A stretch of DNA of 19,719 nt from Dehalococcoidia bacterium UBA1123 (GCA_002313895.1 DCAW01000025.1:1-19719); one strand, 5' to 3'. Positions 7,978 through 15,641 are shown, numbered from the stretch's first letter. Notes: generated by a model from the letters alone, not told the origin. A program made the numbers and translations.

Positions 7978-8069
7978 GTCATTCTGAGTCGCAACGAAGA
8001 ATCCGGTGTCAGTGCGGCAACCGTCGTAATTCTCGCGATAAGATGCTTCACCCTGTTCAGCATCGCAAC
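7978..8069 (+). repeat. MITE-like interspersed repeat, copy 1 (about 92 bp)
   Basis: It begins GTCATTCTGAGTCGCAACGA and ends AGATGCTTCACCCTGTTCAG followed by CATCGCAAC. The ends are imperfect inverted repeats. Copy 2 (9423-9517) matches through most of its length (GAAGAATCC, GTATCAGT or GTGTCAGT, AGATGCTTCAC). This GTCATTCTGAG...CGAAGAATC type of non-autonomous repeat is widespread in environmental bacterial genomes. No transposase is present. Confidence 0.75.
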
Positions 8070-8262
8070 ATTACGCTTTCCATTCTAATGGATCAACCAA
8101 GCTTCAACCCGCAAAACGCCGGTGGAACCGCGCGTCAGGCGATAGGCAGATCGTATTTCGTATGCCCCTACCCCAACAGCTTCCCAACGTTTTCCATATG
8201 CCTGGGTTGGTATTGAAACCCTATCTTCAGAGTACGACATTGAAAACTCTGGAGGGCACACA

Positions 8263-8352
8263 ATGTTCAAAGTTTACAAGTGGACATTCCTGGGATCCAT
8301 GGTGGGATCATACATCCTGGCGAACCTCGCCTTCGCCGTCCTGGGCATATAG
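8263..8352 (+). CDS. 29-residue single-span membrane peptide, hypothetical
   Basis: A very small gene opens at ATG 8263 with GGAGG at 8250-8254, eight bases before it, and closes at TAG 8350-8352. The product starts MFKVYKW, with two lysines and a tryptophan typical of a cytoplasmic membrane edge. About 22 almost wholly apolar residues follow (TFLGSMVGSYILANL, then AFAVLGI), long enough for one membrane span with the N-terminus inside. There is no tail. It lies alone between a repeat module and the end of the opposite-strand M55 gene; a weak 5-bp hairpin (8357-8373) follows. I do not recognise a family. Possible roles include a regulatory membrane subunit or a toxin-like peptide, but there is no direct evidence. 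A clear ribosome binding site and the ideal span length support a real gene. Confidence 0.6.
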   Translation: MFKVYKWTFLGSMVGSYILANLAFAVLGI

Positions 8353-8531
8353 AATACCAGCCTTTACAGCTGGGGCCAGACCTCCCCCTGCTCGTTGACT
8401 TCCCCCAACGGCCCCTGCTGTGTTCACCCCTTCTCCTGAGGCCAACCCTGGCCTCGCGCCACTCTGACACAATTCCATATTTTAACATTAAGAGCAAGCG
8501 CCAAACGAGTGCCTGCCCTTATTGTTGCCGG

Positions 8532-9356
8532 TTACGCCACAGCCCCCGCCATGAGGATCAGGGCACGAATGCAGTGAAAGGCTTCCAGGTAGTCGCTGGA
8601 TGTGAAGGACACCGTGAGCGGGTCCAGCCTTTGGACTCCGGGGACCAGCTCGGCGACGTCGGCCATTGCCGAGAACATGAACTGGAGGGTCAGCGTCACG
8701 GGCATTTCGTATTGGACCGGCGCGATCTCCTCTCGGCGCTCGACGGCCAGCTTGGACTGGCGACGGATAAGCTCCTGGGACGCCGAGGGCGACAGGTTCT
8801 TGGCAGCGTAGCGAGTCAGCGATTCCTTGACCGTCGCGACTTAGATTTCGGGGACCAGTTCGACGGCCTGGGCCGTGGCGGTAGAGTCTCCGGTCAACAG
8901 GACTATCGGGACTCCGTAGTAGGCGGCGATGCCAGCGTTGAGACCCATCTCTCCCTGGGAGTCGCCGTTGATCTTGATGTCGTAGACAGCCTGACTGGAG
9001 ATGGTGTGGTCCAGAATTCCCTGGCTTCCGGCGCGGGCGTGGTATCCGACGCACAGGACGGCCCCGAAGCTGTCGTCCAGCCCGGCCATCATGCTCTGGG
9101 GCTTGGGCGAGCCGGTTATGACCTGCGCTCGCGAATCGAGAAATTCGGGGAGCAGGTTGCGTTGAGTCCCGTGGCTGTCATTGACCACCACCTCATCGGC
9201 TCCGCCGTAGAAAGCTCCCTCGATGGAGGCGTTGGCTTCTAGCGTCATAAGGCGTCGGGAGAACTCGTAGTCCTTGCCGTCGCGCCCCACGTGGTCCCGA
9301 TGCACCAGCCCGCTGACGCCCTCCATGTCCACTGATATGTATGCTTTGAATGCCAT
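8532..9356 (-). pseudogene. M55 family D-aminopeptidase (DppA-like), interrupted by in-frame TAA
   Basis: The reading frame of 275 codons, the normal length for DppA, is broken only by a TAA at 8841-8843 (codon 172). The N-terminal 171 residues hold the whole zinc site of this peptidase family: Asp10 and Glu12 (SVDMEG), His62 (NDSHG), His106 (GYHARAG), Glu136 (QGEMGLNA), and the catalytic His117 (LDHT). After the TAA the same frame continues as VATVKESLTRYAAKNLSPSA and on to AFHCIRALILMAGAVA, clearly the family's C-terminal part. The family normally has Glu or Thr where the stop lies, so one base change (for example GAA to TAA) would explain it. The start is supported by AAGGAG five bases upstream. 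DppA-type enzymes release D-amino acids from peptides. A 171-residue product keeps the metal ligands but lacks about 100 residues, so activity is doubtful. A sequencing error cannot be excluded. Confidence 0.9.
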
Positions 9357-9370
9357 GTTGGCTCCTTCGA

Positions 9371-9423
9371 GGTTTCAGGGTGTCAGGTTTTCAGGTATCA
9401 GGAAGGCTGTCAGCTTTCAGCCC
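9371..9423 (+). repeat. TCAGG-type repeat, copy e, first half of composite module
   Basis: GGTTTCAGGGTGTCAGG, TTTTCAGGTATCAGG, then GGCTGTCAGCTTTCAGCC, directly upstream of the M55 gene on the opposite strand. It is the longest copy, with four TCAGG units, and runs straight into the 95-bp repeat at 9423. Confidence 0.75.
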
Positions 9424-9517
9424 TCGCCATTTTGAGTCGCGGCGAAGAATCCAGTATCAGTATCGCAGCGGTTGTTCTACCCGCGACCAGATGCTTCACT
9501 CCGTTCGGTATGGCGAG
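9423..9517 (+). repeat. MITE-like interspersed repeat, copy 2 (95 bp)
   Basis: The terminal inverted repeats are perfect over eight bases: CTCGCCAT (9423-9430) and ATGGCGAG (9510-9517). Inside lie TTTGAGTCGCGGCGAAGAAT and AGATGCTTCACTCCGTTCGG, matching copy 1 closely and copy 3 (15688-15780) more loosely. Confidence 0.78.
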
Positions 9518-9556
9518 GTTTTGCGCGATTCGTTGTATATCAGAGTCACTAGCTCC

Positions 9557-11434
9557 TCACTCTAGCGCCACCCAACGGGCGTAGTAGTCTTCTAGCTGGG
9601 AGGTAACGCGGTCCAGTTGGCGTTTGGCGCGGCGTCCGGCGCGGTGGTCGCGATTCGTGAACGCCTGGGCCATCTGGTCTTCAAGCTCGATTTTTTGCTC
9701 CTCTGACTCGTGGATGCGGCGTTCCAGGTCCGAGACCTCCTGGCGTTGCTGAGCGCGTTGAACCCTATCCGGCTCCCTGCGCTGGCGTCTCTGGGAGACC
9801 CGGCCCACAACATTGATGGTCGAGCGGCCGCTGACGCGCCAAAATTCTGAGAAATTTCCTGGGAAGGACACCAGCTTTTTGTCCTGCACCTCCACGACCC
9901 GATTTACAACCTTGTCGAGAAAGTAACGGTCATGGGAGACCACGAGCAGCGTGCCTTGAAAATCCTCCAACGCCTCCTCGACAGCCTCGCGGGAGGGGAT
10001 GTCCAGGTGATTTGTCGGCTCATCGAGAATCATGAAGTTGGGTTTCAGGGCCATAAGCCTCGCCAGTTGGAGCCTGTTGCGCTCTCCGCCGGAAAGTTCG
10101 CCCACCCGCTTCTGCATGTCCTCGGGCTGGAACATGAACCGGTTCAGCAGGGCGAAGGCCGACTGACTGGTCATGGGCGCGGCGTCGCGAATCTCCTCGA
10201 CGATGGTGCGACCGTCGTCCAGGACTTCCTGCTGTTGGGCCGAGTATCCCACGTTCATACTAGGGCCGATGCGGAGGTCGTGGTTGCTCCAATTTCCGCG
10301 CTCGACGATGTCCTTGAGCAGGGTTGTCTTGCCGCTTCCATTGGCCCCAACCAGTGCCACAGCATCGCCTCCGGCAATGTCCATCTCGGCATTGTCGAAC
10401 AGCGTGAAGTCGTCGAAGCCACGGGTGTAGTCGCGCATCTGGAGGGCTATATCGGCCTGTGTTTCTTCGGACAGGAACTGGGCGGCCAATGCAGACTGGT
10501 TAAGCTCTGGCTTTTCCACGGCATTCTTCTTCTCACGCTCAAGTTGGGAACGCCTGGCCCTGAGCCTGCGGCCCCATTCCTTGCTGTCATAGACCTTGGC
10601 GATCTCCGCGAATCTGCGGACAAGCTCCTCCAGTCGAGCGAGCCGTTTCTGGTTAGCGATGTAGTCCGACTGCTGGGCCAGAAGTTTCCGCAGTTTGGCA
10701 GCCCGATACGCCGAGTAGTTGCCTTCGTACCGGGTGATCTTGCCGCCATCCAACTCCAGGATTCCCCCCGCAACCCTGTCCAGCAGATAACGGTTGTGAG
10801 AAACAATCAACACCGCGCCCTTGAACCTGATAAGAAAATCCTCCAGCCACGCGACGCCCAGGTAGTCGAGGTGGTTGGCAGGCTCGTCCAGCAGAAGGAG
10901 GTCAGGCTCGGAGAGCAGGGCGCGAGCTAGCGACAGAACGTTCTTCTCGCCGCCGGACATGGAGCCTACCTTCTGATCCTCCTTGCCCTTGAGGGCCATC
11001 GTGTCCAGCATGGCTTCGGCCCGCTGTGGAAAGAGATCACCGTCAACACGGTCGTAGTCGTCACGGGCGCGCTGGTAGGCTCGCAGGGCAGCGTTGGTGT
11101 TCTTTTCTGACACCCTCTCCAGATTCTCCTCCTGAAGTCGGAGGTTCTCTGAAATAGCGCGATAGTCCGACAGCAGAAACTCCATCGTCGTGTCTGCGTC
11201 GTTATGCTTGACGTACTGGGGGACGTATCCCATCCGAACGTCGCTGGGAATCAGTATTTCGCCGGCGGTCTGCTCCTGCTCGCCTGTCAGAATCCGCAGA
11301 ATGGTGGTTTTCCCAGAGCCATTGACCCCGATCATCCCCAGTTTCTCGCCGGAGTTGATCTGGAAGCTGACCCCGCTCAGCACCTCGTCTGCGCCGTAGT
11401 GTGAGGTTATGTTTTGAAAGCTTGCGACCTGCAT
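9557..11434 (-). CDS. ABC-F family ATPase (625 aa), translation factor or antibiotic-resistance type
   Basis: A soluble protein with two ABC ATPase domains and no membrane span. The family binds the ribosomal E site and either aids translation or dislodges antibiotics. Domain 1 has GVNGSGKT (residues 36-43), SGGEK (160-164) and LLLLDEP (179-185). Domain 2 has GANGSGKT (363-370), SGGER (448-452) and MILDEP (468-473). H-switches are IVSHNRYLLD and VVSHDRYFLD. A charged linker at about 230-310, rich in Arg/Lys/Glu, corresponds to the P-site tRNA interaction motif. A C-terminal coiled coil (about 550-620, QEVSDLERRIHESEEQKIEL) follows. I chose ATG 11434 (MQVASFQNI) because AGGAG lies eight bases upstream and homologous sequence begins there. 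The frame is open to a GTG at 11548, but an intrinsic terminator lies within that extension. The subtype (EttA, Uup or resistance) is not certain; the C-terminal coiled coil is Uup-like. Confidence 0.93.
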   Translation of the reverse strand: MQVASFQNITSHYGADEVLSGVSFQINSGEKLGMIGVNGSGKTTILRILTGEQEQTAGEILIPSDVRMGYVPQYVKHNDADTTMEFLLSDYRAISENLRLQEENLERVSEKNTNAALRAYQRARDDYDRVDGDLFPQRAEAMLDTMALKGKEDQKVGSMSGGEKNVLSLARALLSEPDLLLLDEPANHLDYLGVAWLEDFLIRFKGAVLIVSHNRYLLDRVAGGILELDGGKITRYEGNYSAYRAAKLRKLLAQQSDYIANQKRLARLEELVRRFAEIAKVYDSKEWGRRLRARRSQLEREKKNAVEKPELNQSALAAQFLSEETQADIALQMRDYTRGFDDFTLFDNAEMDIAGGDAVALVGANGSGKTTLLKDIVERGNWSNHDLRIGPSMNVGYSAQQQEVLDDGRTIVEEIRDAAPMTSQSAFALLNRFMFQPEDMQKRVGELSGGERNRLQLARLMALKPNFMILDEPTNHLDIPSREAVEEALEDFQGTLLVVSHDRYFLDKVVNRVVEVQDKKLVSFPGNFSEFWRVSGRSTINVVGRVSQRRQRREPDRVQRAQQRQEVSDLERRIHESEEQKIELEDQMAQAFTNRDHRAGRRAKRQLDRVTSQLEDYYARWVALE

Positions 11435-11497
11435 CTCCGATGCTCCTAATCCAGGGTTTTCGAATATCCTGAAGGGGTCGCCGTTGCCAATGTCGGT

Positions 11498-11523
11498 AAA
11501 AAAAGCCACGGCTGATCGTGGCT
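11498..11523 (-). terminator. Intrinsic terminator ahead of the ABC-F gene, possible attenuator
   Basis: On the minus strand AGCCACG pairs with CGTGGCT (7 bp, 6-base loop) and runs directly into seven T residues. It lies 64 bases upstream of the chosen ABC-F start. No gene ends just upstream on that strand, so an ordinary end-of-gene role is not obvious. The left arm GCCAC can also pair with GTGGC located further upstream (plus-strand 11544-11548), which would break the terminator. A short frame starting at 11548 (GTG) or 11539 (ATG, MSHTCEPRSAV) runs through it. This resembles leader-peptide attenuators of some ABC-F resistance genes. Confidence 0.75.
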
Positions 11524-11806
11524 CGCATGTGTGAGACATACCGGCCACCGATTGAGTCAGGAAATCAGAATTTTTGCGACACGAGCCTAACAGCTGGTGT
11601 CACACTCAGACCTATAATGGGCAAGGTCTATGAATTCCGAAGTCCTAGGTCCTCAACGGTCGCTCCTAAAAGATACTTTGAAATTCTTGGGTAGTCATTT
11701 GAACCGCAAATGCACGAATCCAACCTTCTGCCAAATACAAAAAATCCTAACCAAGGTTGCCAATTTGCGTTTGCCAAAGTATAAGTTGGATATAGGGGTG
11801 ATTGCA
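11524..11806. other. Divergent spacer between ABC-F leader and response regulator remnant
   Basis: It contains a perfect TATAAT on the plus strand at 11613-11618 but no acceptable -35 element at 16-18 bases, so I do not call it a promoter. The open frame continues from 11630 into the response regulator without motifs, and its first 59 codons look non-coding. Confidence 0.4.
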
Positions 11807-12366
11807 ATGCAGGGCCGAGACCGCATCCTGATTATCGAGGACGACCCAGCCGTGGGCGAGAGTCTTAGAGACAGCCTGACGAGCAACGGATTTCATGCCG
11901 AATGGAAAGCCTCAGGAGGCGAAGGAATCCGTCACGCCCAGAGCGAATCGCAGGACCTGGTGATTCTGGACGGGCGGCTACCAGACGGTTCCGGCTTCGA
12001 CTTCTTTCGTCAGATAAGGCAGATGCGCTTGCGCCAGCCCATTTTGATGCTGACGGCTCGTCGCGAGGAGGCGGACAAGATTCTCGGCCTGGAGATCGGG
12101 GCCGAGGCCATGTCAGCAGAGGAAGTAAGATTCTTAACGTCACGCCCGCCGAGTTTCGTATTCTTGTCTATCCAGCCCAGAACGCGGGGCAGGTGGTCAG
12201 CCGAGGGCAGATTCTGGACGCCGTATAAGGCTACGACTCCGACACTCAGAGCGAAAGAGCCGTCAACGTCCACATCCGACGCCTCAGAGAGAAGATCGAG
12301 CCTAATCCCAGCAGGCCGACCATCGTCCTAACCGCGCTAAGTCTGGGTTACCGACTTTCGGGCTAG
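11807..12366 (+). pseudogene. OmpR/PhoB-type response regulator, internally deleted and frameshifted
   Basis: The receiver half is good: ILIIEDDPAVGESL with acidic Glu11/Asp12, phosphoacceptor Asp55 in VILDGRLPDGSGF, Thr83 in LMLTAR, and GLEIGAE near residue 100. The reading frame then breaks at about 12107-12120. The rest continues one frame away as a winged-helix DNA-binding domain: KILNVTPAEFRILVYPAQNA, then GQVVSRGQILDAV, then a TAA (12226-12228) where the family has Trp, then GYDSDTQSERAVNVHIRRLR and LSLGYRLSG, ending at TAG 12364. The end of the receiver (the Thr-Lys-Pro-Phe region), the linker and the first strands of the DNA-binding domain are missing, roughly 40-50 codons. No sensor kinase is adjacent. 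With three lesions this is a genuine decayed gene, not one read error. The start is ATG 11807, with GGGGTG seven bases upstream. Confidence 0.9.
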
Positions 12367-12390
12367 CTTTCAGCAGTCAGCTTTCAGCGT
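12366..12390 (+). repeat. TCAGC-type repeat, copy f
   Basis: GCTTTCAGCAGTCAGCTTTC followed by AGCG, beginning at the last base of the response regulator remnant. It matches the GTCAGCTTTCAGC part of copies d and e. Confidence 0.6.
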
Positions 12391-12453
12391 TCGGACACTC
12401 GTGTGGTATCATGTGGCCCGCCCAACCTCAAACCCACCGAACTGGACTGAAAC

Positions 12454-13443
12454 ATGACCAACCGACAGCGAGCCGGCGCTCACCCCGCCTTTATGGGCAT
12501 CCCGACCTACCTGTTCTCGCCCTACATAGAGACGCCCGAACAGCTAAAGGAGTCCGGCGCCGATGTTGCCATCCTCGGCGCGCCCGTTGACATGGGCGTG
12601 GTCAATCGGCCTGGAGCCAGGTTCGGGCCTCGGGCCATCCGACAAGCGGGGTACTTTGGCAGCCCGAACGACCAGCTTTACCATCAAGGACTGGGAGTAT
12701 ATCCAACTCAGGTGTTGAATATCGTCGATTTCGGAGACGCCTACTGCCCCCCTAGTTCCCTTGAGTTGTCACATGACGCCGTGCGGATGAAGGTCATGCA
12801 CGCCGTTCAGGCGGGAACCGTGCCGATAATTCTGGGAGGCGACCACTCCATCACCCTGCCTGCCGCAACAGCCGTGGCCCAGCATTACGGGTACGGCAAA
12901 GTCGGGATGGTGCATTTCGACGCTCACGCCGACACAGGCGACAGCAGCTACGGTGGAACGCTCATCTCCCACGGCAGTCCGATGAGGAGGCTTATCGAGA
13001 GCGGCGCGATTCCAGGTCGAAACTTCGTCCAGATTGGCCTGCGAGGATACTGGCCGCCTGCGACTCTGTTCGACTGGATGCGCGAACAGGGGATGCGCTG
13101 GCACCCGATGTCCGAGATCGAAACCCGCGACTTCGACGAGGTAGTGGATGAGGCCATCGCCGAAGCCCTTGACGGCCCAGAGTATATCTACCTGTCGGTG
13201 GACATCGACGTTCTGGACCCTGCCTTCGCTCCCGGCACAGGCACGCCGGAACCGGGAGGCCTGTCGTCGACAGACCTTTTGAGAGCGGTGCGCCGAATCT
13301 CAAGCTCGGTAAAGCTGGTGGCTGTGGATGTCGTGGAGGTGTCGCCGCCCTACGATGGCCCCGGAGCCATAACCGCCGAGGCCGGACACCGGGTCGCGCT
13401 GGAAGCCATCTGCGCTCTGGCATGGCAACGGTCTCAGGAGTGA
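12454..13443 (+). CDS. Agmatinase / arginase-family ureohydrolase (329 aa)
   Basis: A cytoplasmic binuclear manganese hydrolase that splits a guanidino compound to urea and an amine. All six metal ligands are visible: His131 in LGGDHSIT; Asp156, His158 and Asp160 in HFDAHADTG; and Asp250 and Asp252 in LSVDIDVLDPAFAPGTGTPE. The N-terminal strand AILGAPVDMGVVNRPGARFG is also standard. SHGSPMRR (172-179) matches the SHGT-F-RR loop of agmatinases better than that of arginases, so agmatine, guanidinobutyrate or a similar substrate is likely. The related nickel guanidine hydrolases need helper proteins that are absent here. The ATG at 12454 has only a weak purine-rich site before it. It stands between two broken genes and is itself intact. 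No polyamine synthesis or transport genes are adjacent. Confidence 0.9.
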   Translation: MTNRQRAGAHPAFMGIPTYLFSPYIETPEQLKESGADVAILGAPVDMGVVNRPGARFGPRAIRQAGYFGSPNDQLYHQGLGVYPTQVLNIVDFGDAYCPPSSLELSHDAVRMKVMHAVQAGTVPIILGGDHSITLPAATAVAQHYGYGKVGMVHFDAHADTGDSSYGGTLISHGSPMRRLIESGAIPGRNFVQIGLRGYWPPATLFDWMREQGMRWHPMSEIETRDFDEVVDEAIAEALDGPEYIYLSVDIDVLDPAFAPGTGTPEPGGLSSTDLLRAVRRISSSVKLVAVDVVEVSPPYDGPGAITAEAGHRVALEAICALAWQRSQE

Positions 13444-13450
13444 CGTTACT

Positions 13451-13464
13451 AGGCGATTTCGCCT
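13451..13464. terminator. Short hairpin between convergent genes
   Basis: AGGCGATTTCGCCT, a 5-6 bp stem, lies between the agmatinase stop (13443) and the end of the opposite-strand hydrolase (13478). It could act in both directions but lacks a T-run, so it is a weak candidate. Confidence 0.3.
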
Positions 13465-13477
13465 CAACGCTTCAAAA

Positions 13478-14269
13478 TTACGCCTGCCGAAGGACGCCGC
13501 TCTCAACATTTCTCAAGAAGCTGGATATATGCGGCAGCGTCAGACCGCTTCGCTGGAACGCTTGGCCGTGGTCAAGGCCGGGGAATGAGACCATCGTCGC
13601 GATGGGCATGCCCATCACGCAACGAGTGACGCCCTCATACAAAAAATCTTCCTCACCCACGAAAAGCAGACACGGCATGGTCATGGAGGGCAAGATATCC
13701 TCAATGCCCTCAAAGTCGCGGAGTTCGATGGACGAGGCGATCAGCGCCTTCGGGTCGTTGTCCAGCATTGCAGCCCTGCGTTCTGGCAGCAACTGTCGGC
13801 CACTGGCCGCTTCCATCGAAGCAACGACGGACTCCATTCCTTTTTTCAGCCCTTCGATACATTCGTCCACCGAGGCGTTGGTTCCAGCCGAGCCGTGGGG
13901 GTGCATCCTGCCGATGATGATGGAGTTGAACCGTTCTGGCGCGTGCTTCGCCACTCCGTACCGGGTGGTGCCGCCCAGCGAGTAGCCGATGTAGTGGGCC
14001 TTGTCGATGCCCAGATCGTCCAGTATCGCCACCACGTCATCGGACTTGAGCTTCATGTCATAGGCCTCGACATCGTGAGGCTTGTCGCTCTTCCCGTGGC
14101 CCCGAGTGTCCGCCAGGATGAGAGTGTAGTCATTCTTCAGCGCATCAACGTATCCTGCGGACTTCCGTTAGTGCAAATTCCCGCTGAATCCATGCTGAAG
14201 GATAATCGGAGGTCCGTCACCCTCAACGTGGTAGTGAATCTTAACTCCGTTGCTGACTGCGTATCGCAT
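13478..14269 (-). pseudogene. Alpha/beta hydrolase gene with premature in-frame TAA
   Basis: A 264-codon frame starts at ATG 14269 with AAGGAG eight bases upstream. It reads MRYAVSNGVKIHYHVEGDG then PPIILQHGFSGNLH before a TAA at 14168-14170 (codon 34). The same frame then continues RKSAGYVDALKNDYTLILAD and TRGHGKSDKPHD into the rest of the enzyme: nucleophile Ser97 in YIGYSLGG, an acid residue in FVGEEDFL, and His in PGLDHGQAF. Homologues usually have Asp/Glu then Trp at the interrupted spot, so TAA-CGG could come from GAA-TGG by two point changes. Reinitiation at the internal ATG 14056 would give 192 residues without the first strands and the oxyanion-hole region, so the product is probably inactive. 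It lies 37 bases after the aminotransferase on the same strand and was probably the last gene of that operon. Confidence 0.88.
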
Positions 14270-14306
14270 AGGGGGTTCTCCTTGATAGAAGCGTGGAAAT
14301 ATCGAA

Positions 14307-15641
14307 CTACCGCACGCGCTGAACCACGCGGCGGGTTGTGTCCACCAGGGCGTCGATTTCGGATTCTGTGGTCAGGGTGTTCAGCGCTCCAGCAGTTCCC
14401 GTTTGGAGCAGGATGCCCTCGTTCAGCAGGCCGGTGAACAGCGCTTGGCGCATTTGGGAGTCGGCTCGGATGACGTTGCGGTAATCGACAATCTCCTCCT
14501 CGGTGAAGTGGATGCCGAACAGTGATCCGATGCCCGTAACCTGAGCCGCCACCTCGAACTCGTCGAACACGGCCCTCAGCTTGGCTCGAAGCTCCTCGCC
14601 CAGCGCATTCATTCGGTCCAAAACCTCTGGCGTCAGATGGTTCATCGCCACTTCGCCAGCCACCATCGTCATTGGGTTGGCGTTGAAGGTTCCGGCGTGG
14701 GCGATGGTGGCGCCGTCAGTGGGGTTCAGGAGGTCCATGAGATCCTGACGTCCTCCGAACGCTCCCACCGCCATTCCTCCGCCGATAATTTTGCCCAGCG
14801 AGGTCATGTCCGGCGTCACTCCCAGAGTCTCCTGGGCTCCGCCGGAGGCAATTCTGAGGCTCTGCACTTCGTCGAATATGAGGATGATGTCAAGCTCGGT
14901 GGTTATATCGCGGAGGCCCTGGAGGAACTCCTTTTGGGCTGGCAGGTATCCAAAGGACGAGACCACAGGCTCCATGATTAGGCAAGCCAGGTCGTCTTTG
15001 TTCTCTCTCAGAACGCGTTCACACCATTCAAGGTCGTTGTAAGGCAAGACAATGACGTCCTCTAAGACGCTGGGAGGCATGCCCGGATGCTCAGGTATCG
15101 GAGTCGGGCCGGCGGGATCCAGCTTTTCGAGAGGGGGGTGGACGCTGACGGCCACATACTCGTGGGAGCCGTGATACCCGCCCTCGAACTTGGCGATTTT
15201 GTGTTTGCCTGTGAAAGCGCGGGCGGCGCGGATGGACATGAGAGTGCCCTCGGTGCCGGAGTTGGTGAATCGCACCGTGTCCATCGAGGGGATGCGTTCT
15301 GTGAGAATTTTCGCCAGTCGGACTTGGGCCTCGGTGGGGCCGGTGAAGGCTGTGCCTTTAGCGGCCTGCTCCTGAAGGGCGGCCACGATGTCAGGATGGG
15401 CGTGGCCCAGTATCAGGCTGGTGGCGTTTATCATGAAGTCCAAAATCTTGTTGCCGTCGGCGTCGATCATGTAGTGGCCCTCGCCCCGCTCGATGAAGTG
15501 CGGATACGGCCCGAAGAAGGCGGTGCCGCGAGAGCTGCCGCCAGGCAGGTACTTTTCCGCATTGGCCTGAAGGTCGCGAGACCTGGGAGTCCTGGATACG
15601 TACTGGTCGACTTCTCGCTGAAGATTTTCCTGGTTGGTCAT
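14307..15641 (-). CDS. Class III aminotransferase, glutamate-1-semialdehyde aminomutase-like (444 aa)
   Basis: A cytoplasmic PLP enzyme of the fold-type I, class III group. Features are NSGTEGTLMSIRAAR (127-141, phosphate binding), YHGSHEYV (156-163), LIMEPVV (221-227), IFDEVQSLR with Asp257 contacting the PLP ring nitrogen, and SLGKIIGGGMAVGAFGG with Lys284 as the PLP Schiff-base lysine. GTFNANPMTM (318-327) replaces the GT-x-GNP-x-(A/M) motif of the family. The overall pattern is that of HemL-like proteins. No heme genes are near, and neighbours are an SDR and a hydrolase, so a catabolic aminotransferase or mutase is more likely than tetrapyrrole synthesis. The ATG at 15641 has AAGGAG eight bases upstream; the longer open frame upstream is only the translated repeat at 15688-15780. 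With the SDR it forms a probable minus-strand operon. Confidence 0.92.
   Translation of the reverse strand: MTNQENLQREVDQYVSRTPRSRDLQANAEKYLPGGSSRGTAFFGPYPHFIERGEGHYMIDADGNKILDFMINATSLILGHAHPDIVAALQEQAAKGTAFTGPTEAQVRLAKILTERIPSMDTVRFTNSGTEGTLMSIRAARAFTGKHKIAKFEGGYHGSHEYVAVSVHPPLEKLDPAGPTPIPEHPGMPPSVLEDVIVLPYNDLEWCERVLRENKDDLACLIMEPVVSSFGYLPAQKEFLQGLRDITTELDIILIFDEVQSLRIASGGAQETLGVTPDMTSLGKIIGGGMAVGAFGGRQDLMDLLNPTDGATIAHAGTFNANPMTMVAGEVAMNHLTPEVLDRMNALGEELRAKLRAVFDEFEVAAQVTGIGSLFGIHFTEEEIVDYRNVIRADSQMRQALFTGLLNEGILLQTGTAGALNTLTTESEIDALVDTTRRVVQRVR

Noticed and set aside
8087..8215. Small plus-strand frame starting MDQPSFNPQ
   Set aside because: No ribosome binding site and a composition rich in Pro/Cys/Trp without structure; probably chance.
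8280..9242. Long plus-strand open frame (320 codons)
   Set aside because: It is antisense to the M55 peptidase frame, whose motifs and ribosome binding site are clear; the plus-strand product shows no family pattern.
9932..10930. Long plus-strand open frame (332 codons)
   Set aside because: It mirrors the ABC-F gene on the minus strand, which has both Walker A, signature and Walker B motifs.
11613..11618. Promoter at a perfect TATAAT
   Set aside because: No -35-like hexamer at 16-18 bases and no extended -10; the only gene downstream is a pseudogene.
8532..14269. Reassignment of TAA to an amino acid
   Set aside because: TAA ends the hydrolase at 3017 and panC at 6635 at the expected family lengths, and the expected residues at the three internal TAAs differ (Glu/Thr, Trp, Asp/Glu).
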